Below are positions 50,808-61,838 of a DNA stretch of 64,000 nucleotides, in pieces. This DNA comes from Actinomortierella ambigua (lineage: Eukaryota; Mortierellomycota; Mortierellomycetes; Mortierellales; Mortierellaceae), in assembly GCA_016098155.1 (NCBI GenBank), contig JAAAJB010000056.1, positions 28,308 through 92,307 on the forward strand, in the 5' to 3' direction. The notes under the pieces are model-generated. The model worked only from the letters and a program-made list of their open reading frames with translations, was not told where the DNA came from and made no database searches. Both the position numbers and the translations under genes were made by a program. Numbering within the stretch: the first letter of the stretch is position 1; every line of letters begins with the position of its first letter.

Positions 50808-51127
50808 GACAAGAATGGGGCACGACATTATGATGCGACAACCCCCCCCCTTACCCTCAAACAATCTATCTGATAACCATATCCCAGCCATAGAGAACTC
50901 TCATGTGTACAGTACCATAAAATCAAGCTAAATTCTCCCCTCTTCCCCAATCCTTGCAAAGCGATCCCTTCAATGTTGCTGTTGTTGTGTTGTCAGAGGG
51001 TTTGTTCGCAACGTATAAACTCAGTTGCAACAAGTGTTTTTTTTGTCAATTTCAAACTATACTCAGGACATACGAAATGAGAGGAAAGTAAACGAAAGAA
51101 TGAATGATGGTATTTTCTCTCAAGATC
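50808..51127. other. Convergent 3' region, BolA2 / PDCD5
   Basis: 320 bases with a poly-C run (near 50842) and mixed AT-rich sequence. Looks like two 3' UTRs. No gene seen. Confidence 0.5.
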
Positions 51128-52128
51128 TTAGAGACCATAGTCATCGTCCGAGTCATCGTATCGTCGCCGATTGTACTATTTCCGAGATATGGATTTTTTT
51201 TATAAAAAAAAAACAAAAGGAAGTTTTAGTATCAAAGTCTTGTGCCTGTGTTCATGATCTCCCTTTTTCTTTCACCCTGCGTACCACAATCTTGGTCTTG
51301 TTCTCGGTCTGTTGGTTGACCTGGCCAAGCAGCTCAATGAGCTGGCTCTCTGTGATCTTGGACCGCACTTGACCGCCCTGCGCCATGCGGATCAGTAGAT
51401 CCTCAACAGCACGCGCCTTATCAGCCTTGACGATGGCGATACGGGACACTATTTTATGCATAAAAAAACGGGACGAGTTTCATTGAGTCCTTTTTTTCCA
51501 CACTCAGCGTACACATGAAAAAAAAATGGGACAGTCGACTTCCATGATGGTGCTTCTTCTCTTACAGCGCTCACGAGCTTCGCCGTCCAGAATTTGGATC
51601 AACTAGAAAAAAAAAAAAAAAAAGCACACGAAAAAAAAGAGCGATGAAAACAATGGAGTGAGTACTAGGGACAACTTGGTCAGCCTCCTGCTAAACCACA
51701 CACAAATAGGGATCGCGTCTTTGAAGGAGGGGGAGAGTCTTTACCATGTTGCGGCGCATATCCTCCATCTGAGCCTTCTTTGCTTCTTCGTCGCCTTTGG
51801 AGTTACCGCCACCACTCTAACAAAGACAGGACATGAAAGCAGATTAGTAAAAACCGGGCTTGATGGCACAAGAGAGCGATATTCCTGCACTGCACTTGTA
51901 AAGTTCACCTACAGGTGCACCACCACGTGCGCCAGACTGGGCCTGGAGCTCAGCCATGCGGCTGTTGGTCGCAGCGAAAATAATACACAATGAATGAAGA
52001 AAGAATGAAAAGGAAATGAGTAAAAAGGTCCTGCTGTGGGGATTGAGCAAGGCGTGGACTGTCCTTGACGTCTTCCTGTAATGCAACTCTCACCGAGCAC
52101 GAATCTGCTGAAGTTCGTCGTCTTCCAT
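51128..52128 (-). CDS. PDCD5: PDCD5-family protein
   Basis: Six exons in phase (52128-52094, 51961-51913, 51816-51745, 51602-51566, 51448-51276, 51175-51128) give 137 residues. Family pattern: MEDDELQQIRARRMAELQAQ, a short Gly-rich hinge, AKKAQMEDMRRNMLIQILDG then EARERLSRIAIVKADKARAV, LLIRMAQGGQVRSKITESQL, and NKTKIVVRR followed by YNRRRYDDSDDDYGL. The final 16-codon exon gives the family's usual acidic Asp/Ser/Tyr ending. Reading straight through exon 5 instead would end in KEKGRS and lose it. PDCD5 is a small helical-bundle protein with roles in apoptosis control and chaperone (CCT) interaction in animals; the fungal role is less defined. Its start is 163 bases from the start of the divergent MULE-derived gene. 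Confidence 0.93.
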
Positions 52129-52291
52129 GCTTGTCGTGGGGAATGTATGAGAAGAATTGTGATGGATTTGCTCACGCCCTTCTTCCTCAGGGGCACGAAA
52201 CCACCTCTGAGCTGCAGTCACAAATCCCTAGTCTTTTTGCTAGTCTCACTTTTGGCTACATTCACTGACTTCATTCACCACCTTCTGTGCC

Positions 52292-55032
52292 ATGAATCCC
52301 AGCAGTTCCACTGAGAAGTGGCCCTTCATGCCACTTTCCGGTACCAACGTCTTTCCTTTTCCCGTCCCCGACGAAACCACCTTTACAGATGGAGAGACGG
52401 AGACTGAGGGGGACACAACCGAGTCGGAGACCGAGTCGCGCTCAGAACGTGCACCATGCGCCTCTACCACTCTGACACAGTTCTTAATGGCCACGGAAAC
52501 CAGCCACGTTAAGGTAAGGCTTTGCAGAATACTGAGTGCTGTATCTAGAAACTCTTCCAAAGCTCCAGCGGCTAACAAAAACTTGTCGTTTATTATAGTC
52601 TGCAAGGACTGGAGACGAGATAAAAGAAGGGACCAAAGACGATTCTGATGTAAGTGCTAGTCTTCTTGATTGACTACTGGCGAACTATAGCTACTGGCAA
52701 ACCTCTGATGAATCTCGTTGCTTTTTGTTTGTATTACTATTGGAAGGTGGACGATGTTGCTGATCTCGTCAATATCAAAAAGCGGCGGTCGTTGCTGAAT
52801 AGCAACACGACAATCTTGGAAGAGTCTAAAGGCTTGCTGACGAAGAAAATGGTAAAAGGTGCTACGCCTGTCTTGTCATCCATCGAATGGATGAAGGAGT
52901 TTAAGAAGGAGGGTGGTATGGTGTACTACGACGAACAGGACACGGTGGAAGGGCGTTACTTCGGGTTCGCCACTACGTGGCAAATGGATCAACTCTATTC
53001 TTATGGCGATACATCCATTGCGCTCAATGGAGCTCACCATGTTTATGGGTACGTACCATCATGTTTTTTGGTCATACAGACTTTTATCATTGCCGAAATC
53101 CAGTTGACCTGACTTTTCGTTCATATCTCCAGGAAAGGATCCTACCTTTTCACTCTTGTTGTTAAGAACAGAGACGTCGGCTGTGGTGTACCCGTTGCAT
53201 TCCTGCTTACCACCACACAAGAAGTGCATGTGCTCAGCGGTTGGCTCAGAGCTATTCGGATCGCGATGAAGAATCGATACTCGACGGAGGAGCGCCCGTA
53301 CGAGCTCAAACCAACGGCTTTCATCACAGATCAAGGGTCTGCAGAGGTATCTGCGTTCAGATCTGCATTTGGTGGTCTCGGAGTTGAACTACACTTTTGT
53401 TGTTGGCACATTCACCGTATCTGGATTCGCGAGCTCTGCAAACGCGTGGTTTACAAACCTGAGGACACACAAGATCAAAAGAATGAGCTCAGGTGGCGGG
53501 TAAGTATCTTGATTTCCTTGCCTTTGAATGATGGTCTTTGAACAAGCCTTTCAGACAATATAGATTAAAAAAAAAAAAAAAAAACCGTTTTCCTTTGTTA
53601 GATGATCAAACAACTCATGGAAATCGAAATGGAAAGGAATAAGGACACTGCATTCGCCATGATTGATCAGCTCTGTCTTGATTGGGCTGACCAGCCTTCG
53701 ATGTTGGGTTTTCTCAAGAAGAACTATTTCGACATATCGACACAAGCCATTGCTTCTGTAGAACCCACTGTGGTGTCCACGTCTACCCAGGTCGCTGCCG
53801 CTGTCGATAATGGTCGAGGTCGCGGAAGAGGCAGAGGCAATGCAAGAGGCAGAGGCGGCCCAAAGGGTAGGGGCAGCAGCGTTAGCACTGAAGGTGCTCG
53901 CTCTACTGCAGCGGCCATCACTACCACACCATCTGGTTCTATCTCCCACGCCATGAGTCACGACGAGTCCGTACCCGAGATCAATGCTCCAGTGGAACCA
54001 GATGACAACTTTGATCGATATCACGACATCGCTGGATCCTCTGGCCAAGGTCGACCCCCTGCTCCTAGGGAGAGCTGGATGGTCTGTTTTCGTCAAGGCT
54101 CCGCTATCGGCTTGCTTGGCACCCACGACCTGAATGAATCTTGGCACAATACTCTCAAGAGACACTTCAGGGGCATGCAGAAAAGAAGACCCGACCATGT
54201 GATGTACATTCTCGCGTACAGTGTAGTGCCCAAATTCAGGGAGGCCTGTGATCCAGAGTTGGCGAATGTGGGCCGAGCGTCCACGACAGAAGCAATCGCT
54301 CGTGGACAGCGGCTGAAAGCTCGGGCCCACTTGGAAACGCGAGCTGGCAAGGGCTACTCGGAGAAATGCGTTACCGCGTTTGACAATATGAAGGAGAAGA
54401 AAGGCGAGAGGTCGGTTGAGTCGTTCCAAGGCCCGCAGTTTCCACGGTACACCATCAGGATCACATATCATAAGGCCAAGAGAGGCTACATGGTCTCCTG
54501 TACCTGCCCTTGGTTCTTTCGGAACAGAACGTATTGTAAGCACATGGGACTGGTCCATGTGTATGATGGCGGTGCTGAAGACAGACTTCTCACTAGCTTC
54601 ACGTATGGAGCGTACACTCACGGTATTCCAGCCCCGCCTGCAGTGTCCCCAGAAGTTTCAATGGCCCCTGCGGGCCTGAAGGCCCAGATGTCCGAAATCA
54701 AGAAGCAGCCGGAGGTGCAGCCTGCCAACGTAGTGACTGAAGCTCAAAGAGCTGTAGAGGAGCTGGAGGAGCTGGTCGCAGCCATCAAAAGGGACCCAAC
54801 ATATTTTACCCACTTTCGGGATGACATCGACATCAAGTCCATCAGGAACAAGCTGCAGCTTGATCGAAAGAGGCAGCAGAGTCCACAGACATCGCACAGG
54901 CCCAGGAAAAGACACAGGGGCTTTGGGGGGATCAGGGGTCCGTCAGAGAGGATACAGGAGGAAGAGGAGGACGGAGAGGATGAGGAAGACGAAGACGAAG
55001 AAGACGAAGGTGAAGATGAAGAAGACCCCTAA
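52292..55032 (+). CDS. MULE-transposase/SWIM zinc-finger protein, possibly domesticated
   Basis: Five exons in phase (52292-52513, 52599-52649, 52747-53048, 53133-53499, 53602-55032) give 790 residues. It resembles the Mutator-like transposase fold: GDTSIALNGAHHVYG (candidate Asp about 179), AFITDQGSAEVSAFRSAFGG (Asp about 258) with HFCCWHIHR after it, and HDLNESWHNTLKRHF (Glu about 493), so a DDE triad may be intact. A SWIM zinc finger follows: C614-x-C616, C626-x-H628. Between the second Asp and the Glu lies an RG-repeat insert (residues about 385-405) and a Ser/Thr-rich linker. The tail is strongly acidic (EEEEEDGEDEEDEDEEDEGE). There is no frameshift or stop in the body. The N-terminal Ser/Thr/acidic part is not transposase-like. 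No inverted repeats are visible in the short flanks. Either a live element trimmed at the ends or a recruited host gene. Confidence 0.82.
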
Positions 55033-55228
55033 TGAATCCCTCCTCCTACACCCAGTTGCACGTTATCATGACACTTCTCTATCGAGAATCTTGAAATTAT
55101 GTTAGGGCAGTGGGTAGATCTTTGCTTTGGTCATGTGGAGGCCCTTAACCATCAAGGTGGCCTGACTTCTCGGTATTGGGACTAAACAACTTTTATGCAA
55201 TGGATAGAGAACATTCAAACTTCTCTTT

Positions 55229-57114
55229 TCAAGCGCGTTTCTTAGCGGACGAGGCCGAAGCTCTAGATGCCACACCGCCACTTTTCTTCGTCGCCGCCGT
55301 CGCCGAAACTCCACTGTTGCGCTGGACATAAAAGTCCAAAAAGTCGGCCTTGTCCCGGACACCTAGTCCAGTCTTCCGCAGGCGCGAGATCTGGCCCATC
55401 AGATTCAAGATCACCGATCCCAGCGCATCCCCGTCCACCACCGACTCCACCACTCCCGTCGCCAGCCCGATCGGCGTCGATGCGAGTCCGCTCAGCGCCG
55501 AAAAGTTGGAGTTTGACGGCCGCTCCTCCGCTGCCAACGCTCTGACCGTCAGCTGGTTGTAGAACTGCGCACATGTCCGGAACATGTGCCCGATCTGACT
55601 CTTTCGTCCAAAGCCCACCGTAAAAGTCGGACAAAACTTTTGATAGTCGTACCTAGACAGATAAAAAAAAATCGATATTCGGATCACATGGTGAGATGTT
55701 GTATTCAAAAGAAGAAATACCTGGGGTTGTGGTAAACGTGGTCAATGGTCACTAAAGGCACACTTACTTGAATGCTAGAATGTTAATGTCGACGTTGGTC
55801 TCGGGGATCTGACACTTTCTGAACAGCGGAACAAACTTGAGCAAGGCACGGTTGTTTGAGGTGGTACCCTACAAAGAATTATAAAAAGTATTGAGTACTT
55901 TGCATCCACCTTGAAGCATTTTTTTTTGTATCATCATCATCTGAAAGGGATGATCTATTGCGACTTGTCTACAAAGAGTAATGATAAAAAGAAAAGATAC
56001 CTCGGCAAAGATGACAATGGGCCCTTTGCCCTTTTGTTGAGAGTCCTTGAGAAAGTCGATCAATGGATAGGTTTGGACACCTTGAGGAGGAGCAAGCTCG
56101 GGATAGCTCCCAGACAGCTCCATGGCTTTCCACATGGACACTTCACGAACAGTCAGCGTGTCTGGGTAGATCTGTGTGAAGACCGGATCATACCTGAATG
56201 AGGCCGTTTGGTTGATGGCAAAGATTCAGATAGTCAACACGTGTTAGTTCATAGATATGCAAATAAAAGTCTAGGAGAACCGGGGTTTTCTCTCGCTGTC
56301 TCTGGATATCTCTTACCGGAATGCAAGATAAAGAACGTCGATATACGAAGTCCAGTTGCTGACAATGATTTGCCCCCATGGCATAGCCTTCTTGCCTGAG
56401 GCCTTCTTGCTGCTTGAGGCAGCAGCGCCTGCGCTACGACCTCGTCGGAGGGTGACAGTCTCTGTCTTGATCCAGAAGAATCCAAGCAGAACAAGCAACA
56501 ACCGTGCAAAAACGGATAGAAACAGTCTGCGGTATGCTCTATGGAGTATGGGTACCGGCGTCTTGAAGAGAAACAAATAAAGTGCATATTCATACACACA
56601 CACATGTCAGAGAGTTGGCTCCTTTAGGGGATCGTTCGTCTACCACGGCGGTTGGTTTTCCCTTACCAGGATGGAGCCTATGCCGTCGACAAAGATAAAC
56701 ATGACAGTCGAAACCACAGCAGCAACAAGCAACTTGGCCAAGCCGAGCACCGGTTTGATCACCATGGAGAGAGCGCTGATCAGTGACTCGAGGGCAGACG
56801 TACTCTGCCTAGCAGGCTACTCCAGAAGAAAAGAAGCAAGAAAAACGGGCAGCGGTGAGTCTCTAGAACTGAAATAGAAATGTCGATATCCAATAGTCAT
56901 CCCTTGCTACAACAGAGTGGTGAAATATCCTTACCACTGGAGGCAAGAAGGGTTGGATGCCTGTTCCTGCATCCTATATTGTGATGGACATGATGGACAG
57001 AGTGGATGTTCAGGACCTCTTTCATTCAAGGTTGAGCGCCATTTCATTCTGCTTTCCACTCGCTTTGATGCCAAGTGCTGTAGGACTGACCCTCCATCGC
57101 GAAAACTTTTCCAT
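55229..57114 (-). CDS. LOA1: LOA1/Vps66-like lysophospholipid acyltransferase
   Basis: Seven exons in phase: 57114-57091, 56973-56935, 56816-56667, 56561-56317, 56193-56001, 55868-55768 and 55652-55229, 391 residues. The reconstructed N-terminus, MEKFSRWRDAGTGIQPFLPP, closely follows the start of yeast Loa1 as I recall it. Two hydrophobic segments follow (LLVAAVVSTVMFIFVDGIGS and FARLLLVLLGFFWIK). The acyltransferase block is IIVSNWTSYIDVLYLAFRYD then PVFTQIYPDT, with PLIDFLKDSQQKGKGPIVIF (motif III-like), then KFVPLFRKCQIPETNVDINI. The usual HxxxxD box reads N-W-T-S-Y-I-D, with Trp141 in place of His and Asp146 kept. Expected role: acylation of lysophosphatidic acid in ER/lipid-droplet membranes. 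A Ser/Ala/Lys-rich tail ends in SSAKKRA. Confidence 0.87.
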
Positions 57115-58279
57115 GGTTGAAGTCCTTGTGGTGGTGGTGGTGGTGGTGTTGAACAAGTGTTTTCCTGGGAGGAAGAAAGGAAAAGAAGGAAAGAGAAAAA
57201 AAAAAGGGCCCTGTCTCAAGAAAGTCAGTCCCAGTGGCCAACCAAATCGCGTGCGGGAAGTGTGCCTGGCATGAACAGCCCTACTTTCAAAACGCGTCTG
57301 TCTACGAGGCAGCCACAGCAACGCAACAGCAGCAGCAACAGCAGAGGGACCTCCTTCTCAACATTCTGTGTTGTTCCCTCAAGGTGGAACACATGAGACA
57401 GGGTAAAAAAAGGAGTGAGCGAGTGTACACACGCACCACCGGCCAGAGGGGAAGGAAAGGGGATCGCTGCTGCGACTTGATTCTCCCCATCCCATCCACC
57501 ATCGTCGTCTCCCTTTCTCACTCACTCGATTACGCACTTTTTTCCACTCTCTCACTGGCCCACTCACTCGCTGGAATACTTCCCCAACAACTGTCGACAA
57601 GCATATGTGCAGGCGTGCGAGAGGGGATCCCAGGCGATATGCGAGGCGGGGTACCATGCCACTTTGTCTTGTCTCTCTCTCTCTTTTTTTTTTGTTCTTC
57701 GTTTGTCAGCCCCTGCACCAATACCATGGATAACTTTGTTGTGTTGTTGTGTGTGTCGTGTGTCGTGTGTTGTCTGTGACCTGTGTGCCTGATCTCACCT
57801 CCCTTTTTTTTTGTCTGTCCCCTCCCCCTTCTCATCCAACGCACAAGAAACTTTTACAACAACAAGGATGGTGCCATGGAGGGAAAAAAAAGAAGAGTCT
57901 GTCTTGTCTGCCAGGAAACAAAAGAAAGAGAGAGACGCGCACAATCCAACTGTCACTCTTTCTTCTTTCTCTTCTTTACTATCATCCTTCCGCTCTTCAC
58001 TCTTCCTACTTTCCTGTCTCCCCCACTCACACACACACACACTCTCTCTCTGTCATTCTTTCTCTCACTCTCTCACTCTCTCTCTTGTCACCTCTTATTC
58101 TTGTTTCTCTTATCCCATCCAACTCACACCTCACACCCTCTCTTCCCCTTCCACCCCACAGCGTACTTTCAAGCTTTGACTTGGCTGTCTGCACTCTTGT
58201 CCCTACTCATCCACCTCTCCCCTGCACTTTCTCCCCCTCGTTTCCCTCGCAAATCCCCTAGCCCCAACAACGTGGAACG
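57115..58279. promoter_or_regulatory. Divergent promoter region, acyltransferase / four-helix membrane protein
   Basis: 1.16 kb. Includes a purine block (57168-57210), a CAG/CAA-containing stretch near 57310-57345, a TGTGTCG-type run near 57743-57780 and a long CT-rich leader (57930-58260). A splice-acceptor-like CCCCACAG near 58161 might end a 5' UTR intron. No coding gene seen. Confidence 0.4.
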
Positions 58280-60385
58280 ATGGCTTCACCTAGTCGCTCG
58301 CGCCTGCCGAGCCCTTCCAGCCTGCTGAATGGATTCGGCATACTCTCCCATCGCCGTACAACATCGAATAACAACAACAACAACAACAACACCACTCTGG
58401 CTGATGATGCTCAGGAGCCCAGTCAGTCCCTGCCTGGCGGAGGCACGAGTGGCAGCGGAGAGAGCAATAACAACACCAACAGCGGCGAAACCAGCAATAA
58501 CGCGCTTCTGTCGTCCAGCGTTCAACCAACACTGTCACCCCTTCGCAACTCGACCTCCTCGTTCGCCTCCTCAGCGTTTGGCAGCAACAACGACATGGCC
58601 AACAAGAATAGTACATCCAGTCCATACTTTGTAGGAGGTCATACATCTGGAGCTTTTTTGCCAACAGACAATGCAGCAGCAGCAGCAGCGACAGGAGAGA
58701 GCCACCGCCGCCTGTTGAATGCAGCGGACGGCACCACCAACGACGACCCTCGAATGGGGATCTCTGGGTCTGGAGTAGTTCAGACGGTATCAGGAGCAGG
58801 AGGAGGGGGAGTCACTCTGCCAATGCGACCAGCAACATCGCTGTCGACGACAACAGTGACCACCGGCCCAGGAGAAGTAGTAGAACGGGGATCGTCTCGG
58901 TCTTCGTTAGCGCTTTCCCCTGCCTCCTCGTCTTCTGATCAGCAGCCCCTTGCTCCACACCAGCACCACCACCAGCACCATGTTCATCCTCATACTTTAC
59001 AACAACAAGTACAACAACAACAAACAGAGGGGGCACCGGTAACATCTGCAGGACAACAACCACAACAACAACCACCACCACCATCAACACAAGAACAGCA
59101 ACAACAACAACAACAACCGAATCGTCCCACCTCCCCATCCACCACCAAACGCCAAGGCCGGTCCTCGACCAAGAAGCAAACGCTCTTGACCAAAGCCCTC
59201 CTGACCTACCTCAAAGTCTTTCGGATCGTGCAACCGCTCGTCTCGCTCGGGACCCTGGGCACGATGCTCCCCGTGCTGCTCTACTTTCGGACACAGACGC
59301 TCTTCCCCGCGATCCAGGCCTCGCTGTACCTGTACACGGTCACGCTCGCCTGTGCGTCGTTCCTCTTTGCCGTCATCTACCTCGTCGACGTCCTGTATCA
59401 CAAACCTTTGTTCTGGCCGTTTACCAACAAACATTTCCGTCAGACCTCCAAGGCCCGCATCGGCGGCGACCTCATGATCTGCATGGCCTTTTGCGGCATG
59501 TGGTTCCTGTCCCTCGTGGGCTTGGTCATCGATGCTGCCATGGTCGACTGTGGGAAACTCGCGAGCCTCGATCGCGTCTTTGTCATCGAGGACAGGTCCA
59601 CGGGCGCGGGCACTTATCGCGAGGACACTGAGGGCATGAATCGGTTCCATCGCATTTGTCAGTTGGAGAAGGCGTCGATGGGGCTGGCCGTCGTTTGTTG
59701 GGCCTGTTGGATGGGTGTCTTGCTGGTACTTCTCTATGGGTAAGTTTTTGTCGTTTTTGTCGTTTTTGTCGTTTTTGTTTTGAATGTTGTTTTTGCTGCA
59801 TTGTTGTGTTGTTTGTACCTGTGAGAGAAAGGGGGGGGGAGCGAGGGGGGAAAGAGATCACGCGTTCCGGTAACCCCATGCCAACTATCAACAATATTTC
59901 GCACACCACGTTTTAACCACCCCTATATATTTTTTCCCTTTCCTCTCCCCACCCCTTTTTTCTCCATATTATCTAGACACTTTTGGAAGAGACGACAAGT
60001 CATTGCTGAACGACTGCGTCGAAGCCTCTCACGTCGTCATGCTCGCAGTGGTCGCGGTCAGGATCAACATTCCCAGGAGCAACATCCCCACCAGCAACAT
60101 CATCACTCGTCACAGACCGGGGGGGTCGACGCTATCATCAAGGCAGGATCCATCCATAGCCATCGGTCTGCAACAACGCGGGCTCCAGGCGAGGCCGGCG
60201 CAGGCGTTGGTAGTAGCAGCAGCAACGGTGGAGGAGGAGGCGTCCAGTATGACACCCAACGGTCGCATGTGACGGATCATTGCGGATGCCAGCATGAGGA
60301 TGGCGAGGTTGGACTCACGGGTATTATCTGCCAATACGATGGCGACAGTTTACGTGGGCGATCGTCCTTGCGTTCATTGACATAG
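58280..60385 (+). CDS. Four-helix membrane protein with MARVEL-like layout, disordered N-terminus
   Basis: Two exons (58280-59739 and 59977-60385, join LLYG|HFWKRRQ) give 622 residues. Residues 1-300 are Ser/Asn/Gln/Thr-rich with poly-Gln and poly-His. Four hydrophobic helices follow at about 314-336 (VQPLVSLGTLGTMLPVLLYF), 345-369 (LYLYTVTLACASFLFAVIYL), 395-420 (LMICMAFCGMWFLSLVGLVI) and 466-486 (LAVVCWACWMGVLLVLLYG). The loop between the third and fourth contains two Cys in a layout like MARVEL tetraspan proteins. The cytosolic C-terminus is basic (HFWKRRQVIAERLRRSLSRR), His/Gln-rich and contains HCGCQH. The MARVEL assignment rests on topology alone. It could be a membrane organiser; no enzyme motif. 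Confidence 0.75.
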
Positions 60386-60653
60386 ACGAGTCTTTTGCCC
60401 TTTCTTTTTATTTTACACATTCATATTTTTTATTTCCTCTCGCTTTATAATTTCGCTCATGTTGACCCGACCAACTGGTAATGAAAAAAAAAGCCCTCCT
60501 CCCCCTCTTTCTCCACGGTTCTTTCTTTTTTTTTTTCTTTTTGTCCGTTCTTTTCGGGACGGAGTGTATGATTGTGGGTAGATAAGGGACAATGAGGATG
60601 AGAGGATTGGGGTACTCGCCTTGCCCCACATCTTGTCATTCTTTTTTCTTTCC

Positions 60654-61838
60654 CTAAAGCTTGGCCGAGTCCGAGTAGGCCAGACCTGGGTAAGGCAGGT
60701 CAAGAATATTGGCAATGACCTCAAAGCGATCGGACCCAAAGAAGAAATGCTCCTTGTCCGATCCAGCCTTGGTGACGAAGAACGTGGGCGCGCCAAAGCC
60801 TCCCTTGGCCACACAGTCGTTGGTGTTGTCCGTCAACAGCTTCTTAATCTCGGCCTCCTGTGTCGCCGCCAGTAGTTGCTCAATCTTGGCCACCGACCCA
60901 CCAAAGACGGGCGACAACGTCTCGATAAGAGTTTGCTTGTCGCTGATGTCCTGGTCGAGCGACCAGTAGGCCTCCTATTACAAAAAAAAAAAAAAAAAAA
61001 AAGAGGAGGAATGCAGCGGTGAGTTGACGCGAATAAGAGGATTTCGGCAACCTTGACTCGGAATTGGTTGTTACATTGCAGGGAAAAAGGATCACTTACA
61101 TAAATCTTCAGGACGGACTCTTCAAACTTGGAAGGCTCGTACTTTTGGATGGCGAGCAGCAGACGCTGAGGAAGAATGGTAGAGATTGGGAAGCGCGAGG
61201 CGAACTTGAAAGGAACTAATATGGTGCACAATTGAAGAAAAGAAGAGAACAAAAAGGAGTGAGAAGGCCAGTATTTCACCAAACAAGAGGATCCCTCACT
61301 GTTTCCCCCCCGTAACAGCTTTCTTGTCCGCGCGGGGTATATCAAAAAAAGGGGGAGAGGCTGAAAAGCTTACTCTTGGAGATAGACGAGATTCGCATGA
61401 GATCGCCAAACTAGTACATGGTGAACATGGTATCAGATGGCGTGAGCAAAAATATAATATCTTCCTTCTCCACAAAAACACTGTCTCTGTATTCATATGT
61501 TCATATTTGTTTGCCGAGACTCACCATGTACGACCCCTTGGCGGCCACCGTTGCTGGAGGCTGGTTCTTGGATCCCTACGACAACCCAAGGTATGCGCAT
61601 GTAGTCCATTTAGTTTCTCTCTCTCTCTCTCTTCCTCTCTCTTCAAACGTATAATGCGCAGACCTCATCTTCTCTCGTCACTCCTCCCTACCACCATGAC
61701 ACCGTGGAGGAACATCGGCTTAAAGTCGACCTTGACATTGGTCCAGACTTTGCGATAGCGCTGGAGGAGCACATAGCCAAGGTAGCTGAAGGGGGAGACA
61801 ACGTCAAAATAAAGAGTGATGGACGACTGAGGGGCCAT
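60654..61838 (-). CDS. GST-kappa / HCCA-isomerase family thioredoxin-fold protein
   Basis: Five exons in phase (61838-61692, 61575-61525, 61410-61374, 61215-61100, 60974-60654) give 223 residues, the usual family length. It starts MAPQSSITLYFDVVSPFSYL: the S-P-F-S-Y replaces the CxxC of DsbA proteins, with Ser15 as the glutathione-contacting residue. Then FLHGVMVGSKNQPPATVAAK, SYMFGDLMRISS, PFKFASRFPISTILPQRLLL, EAYWSLDQDISDKQTLIETL, and the C-terminal GGFGAPTFFVTKAG with HFFFGSDRFEVIANIL. This order is diagnostic for kappa-class GST/2-hydroxychromene-2-carboxylate isomerase. Location is probably mitochondrial or peroxisomal in the family; the C-terminal AKL is close to a PTS1 peroxisomal signal (SKL-type). 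The exon 1 donor was chosen as GTG|GTAGGG to fit family spacing. Confidence 0.92.

Noticed and set aside
55033..55228. Terminal inverted repeats of the MULE-like gene
   Set aside because: Compared by eye with 52129-52291; no convincing inverted match was found in either short flank.
57234..57779. 181-codon plus-strand frame upstream of the four-helix protein
   Set aside because: Lies in a promoter-like region, composition follows CT/CAG repeats, no domain or splice support.
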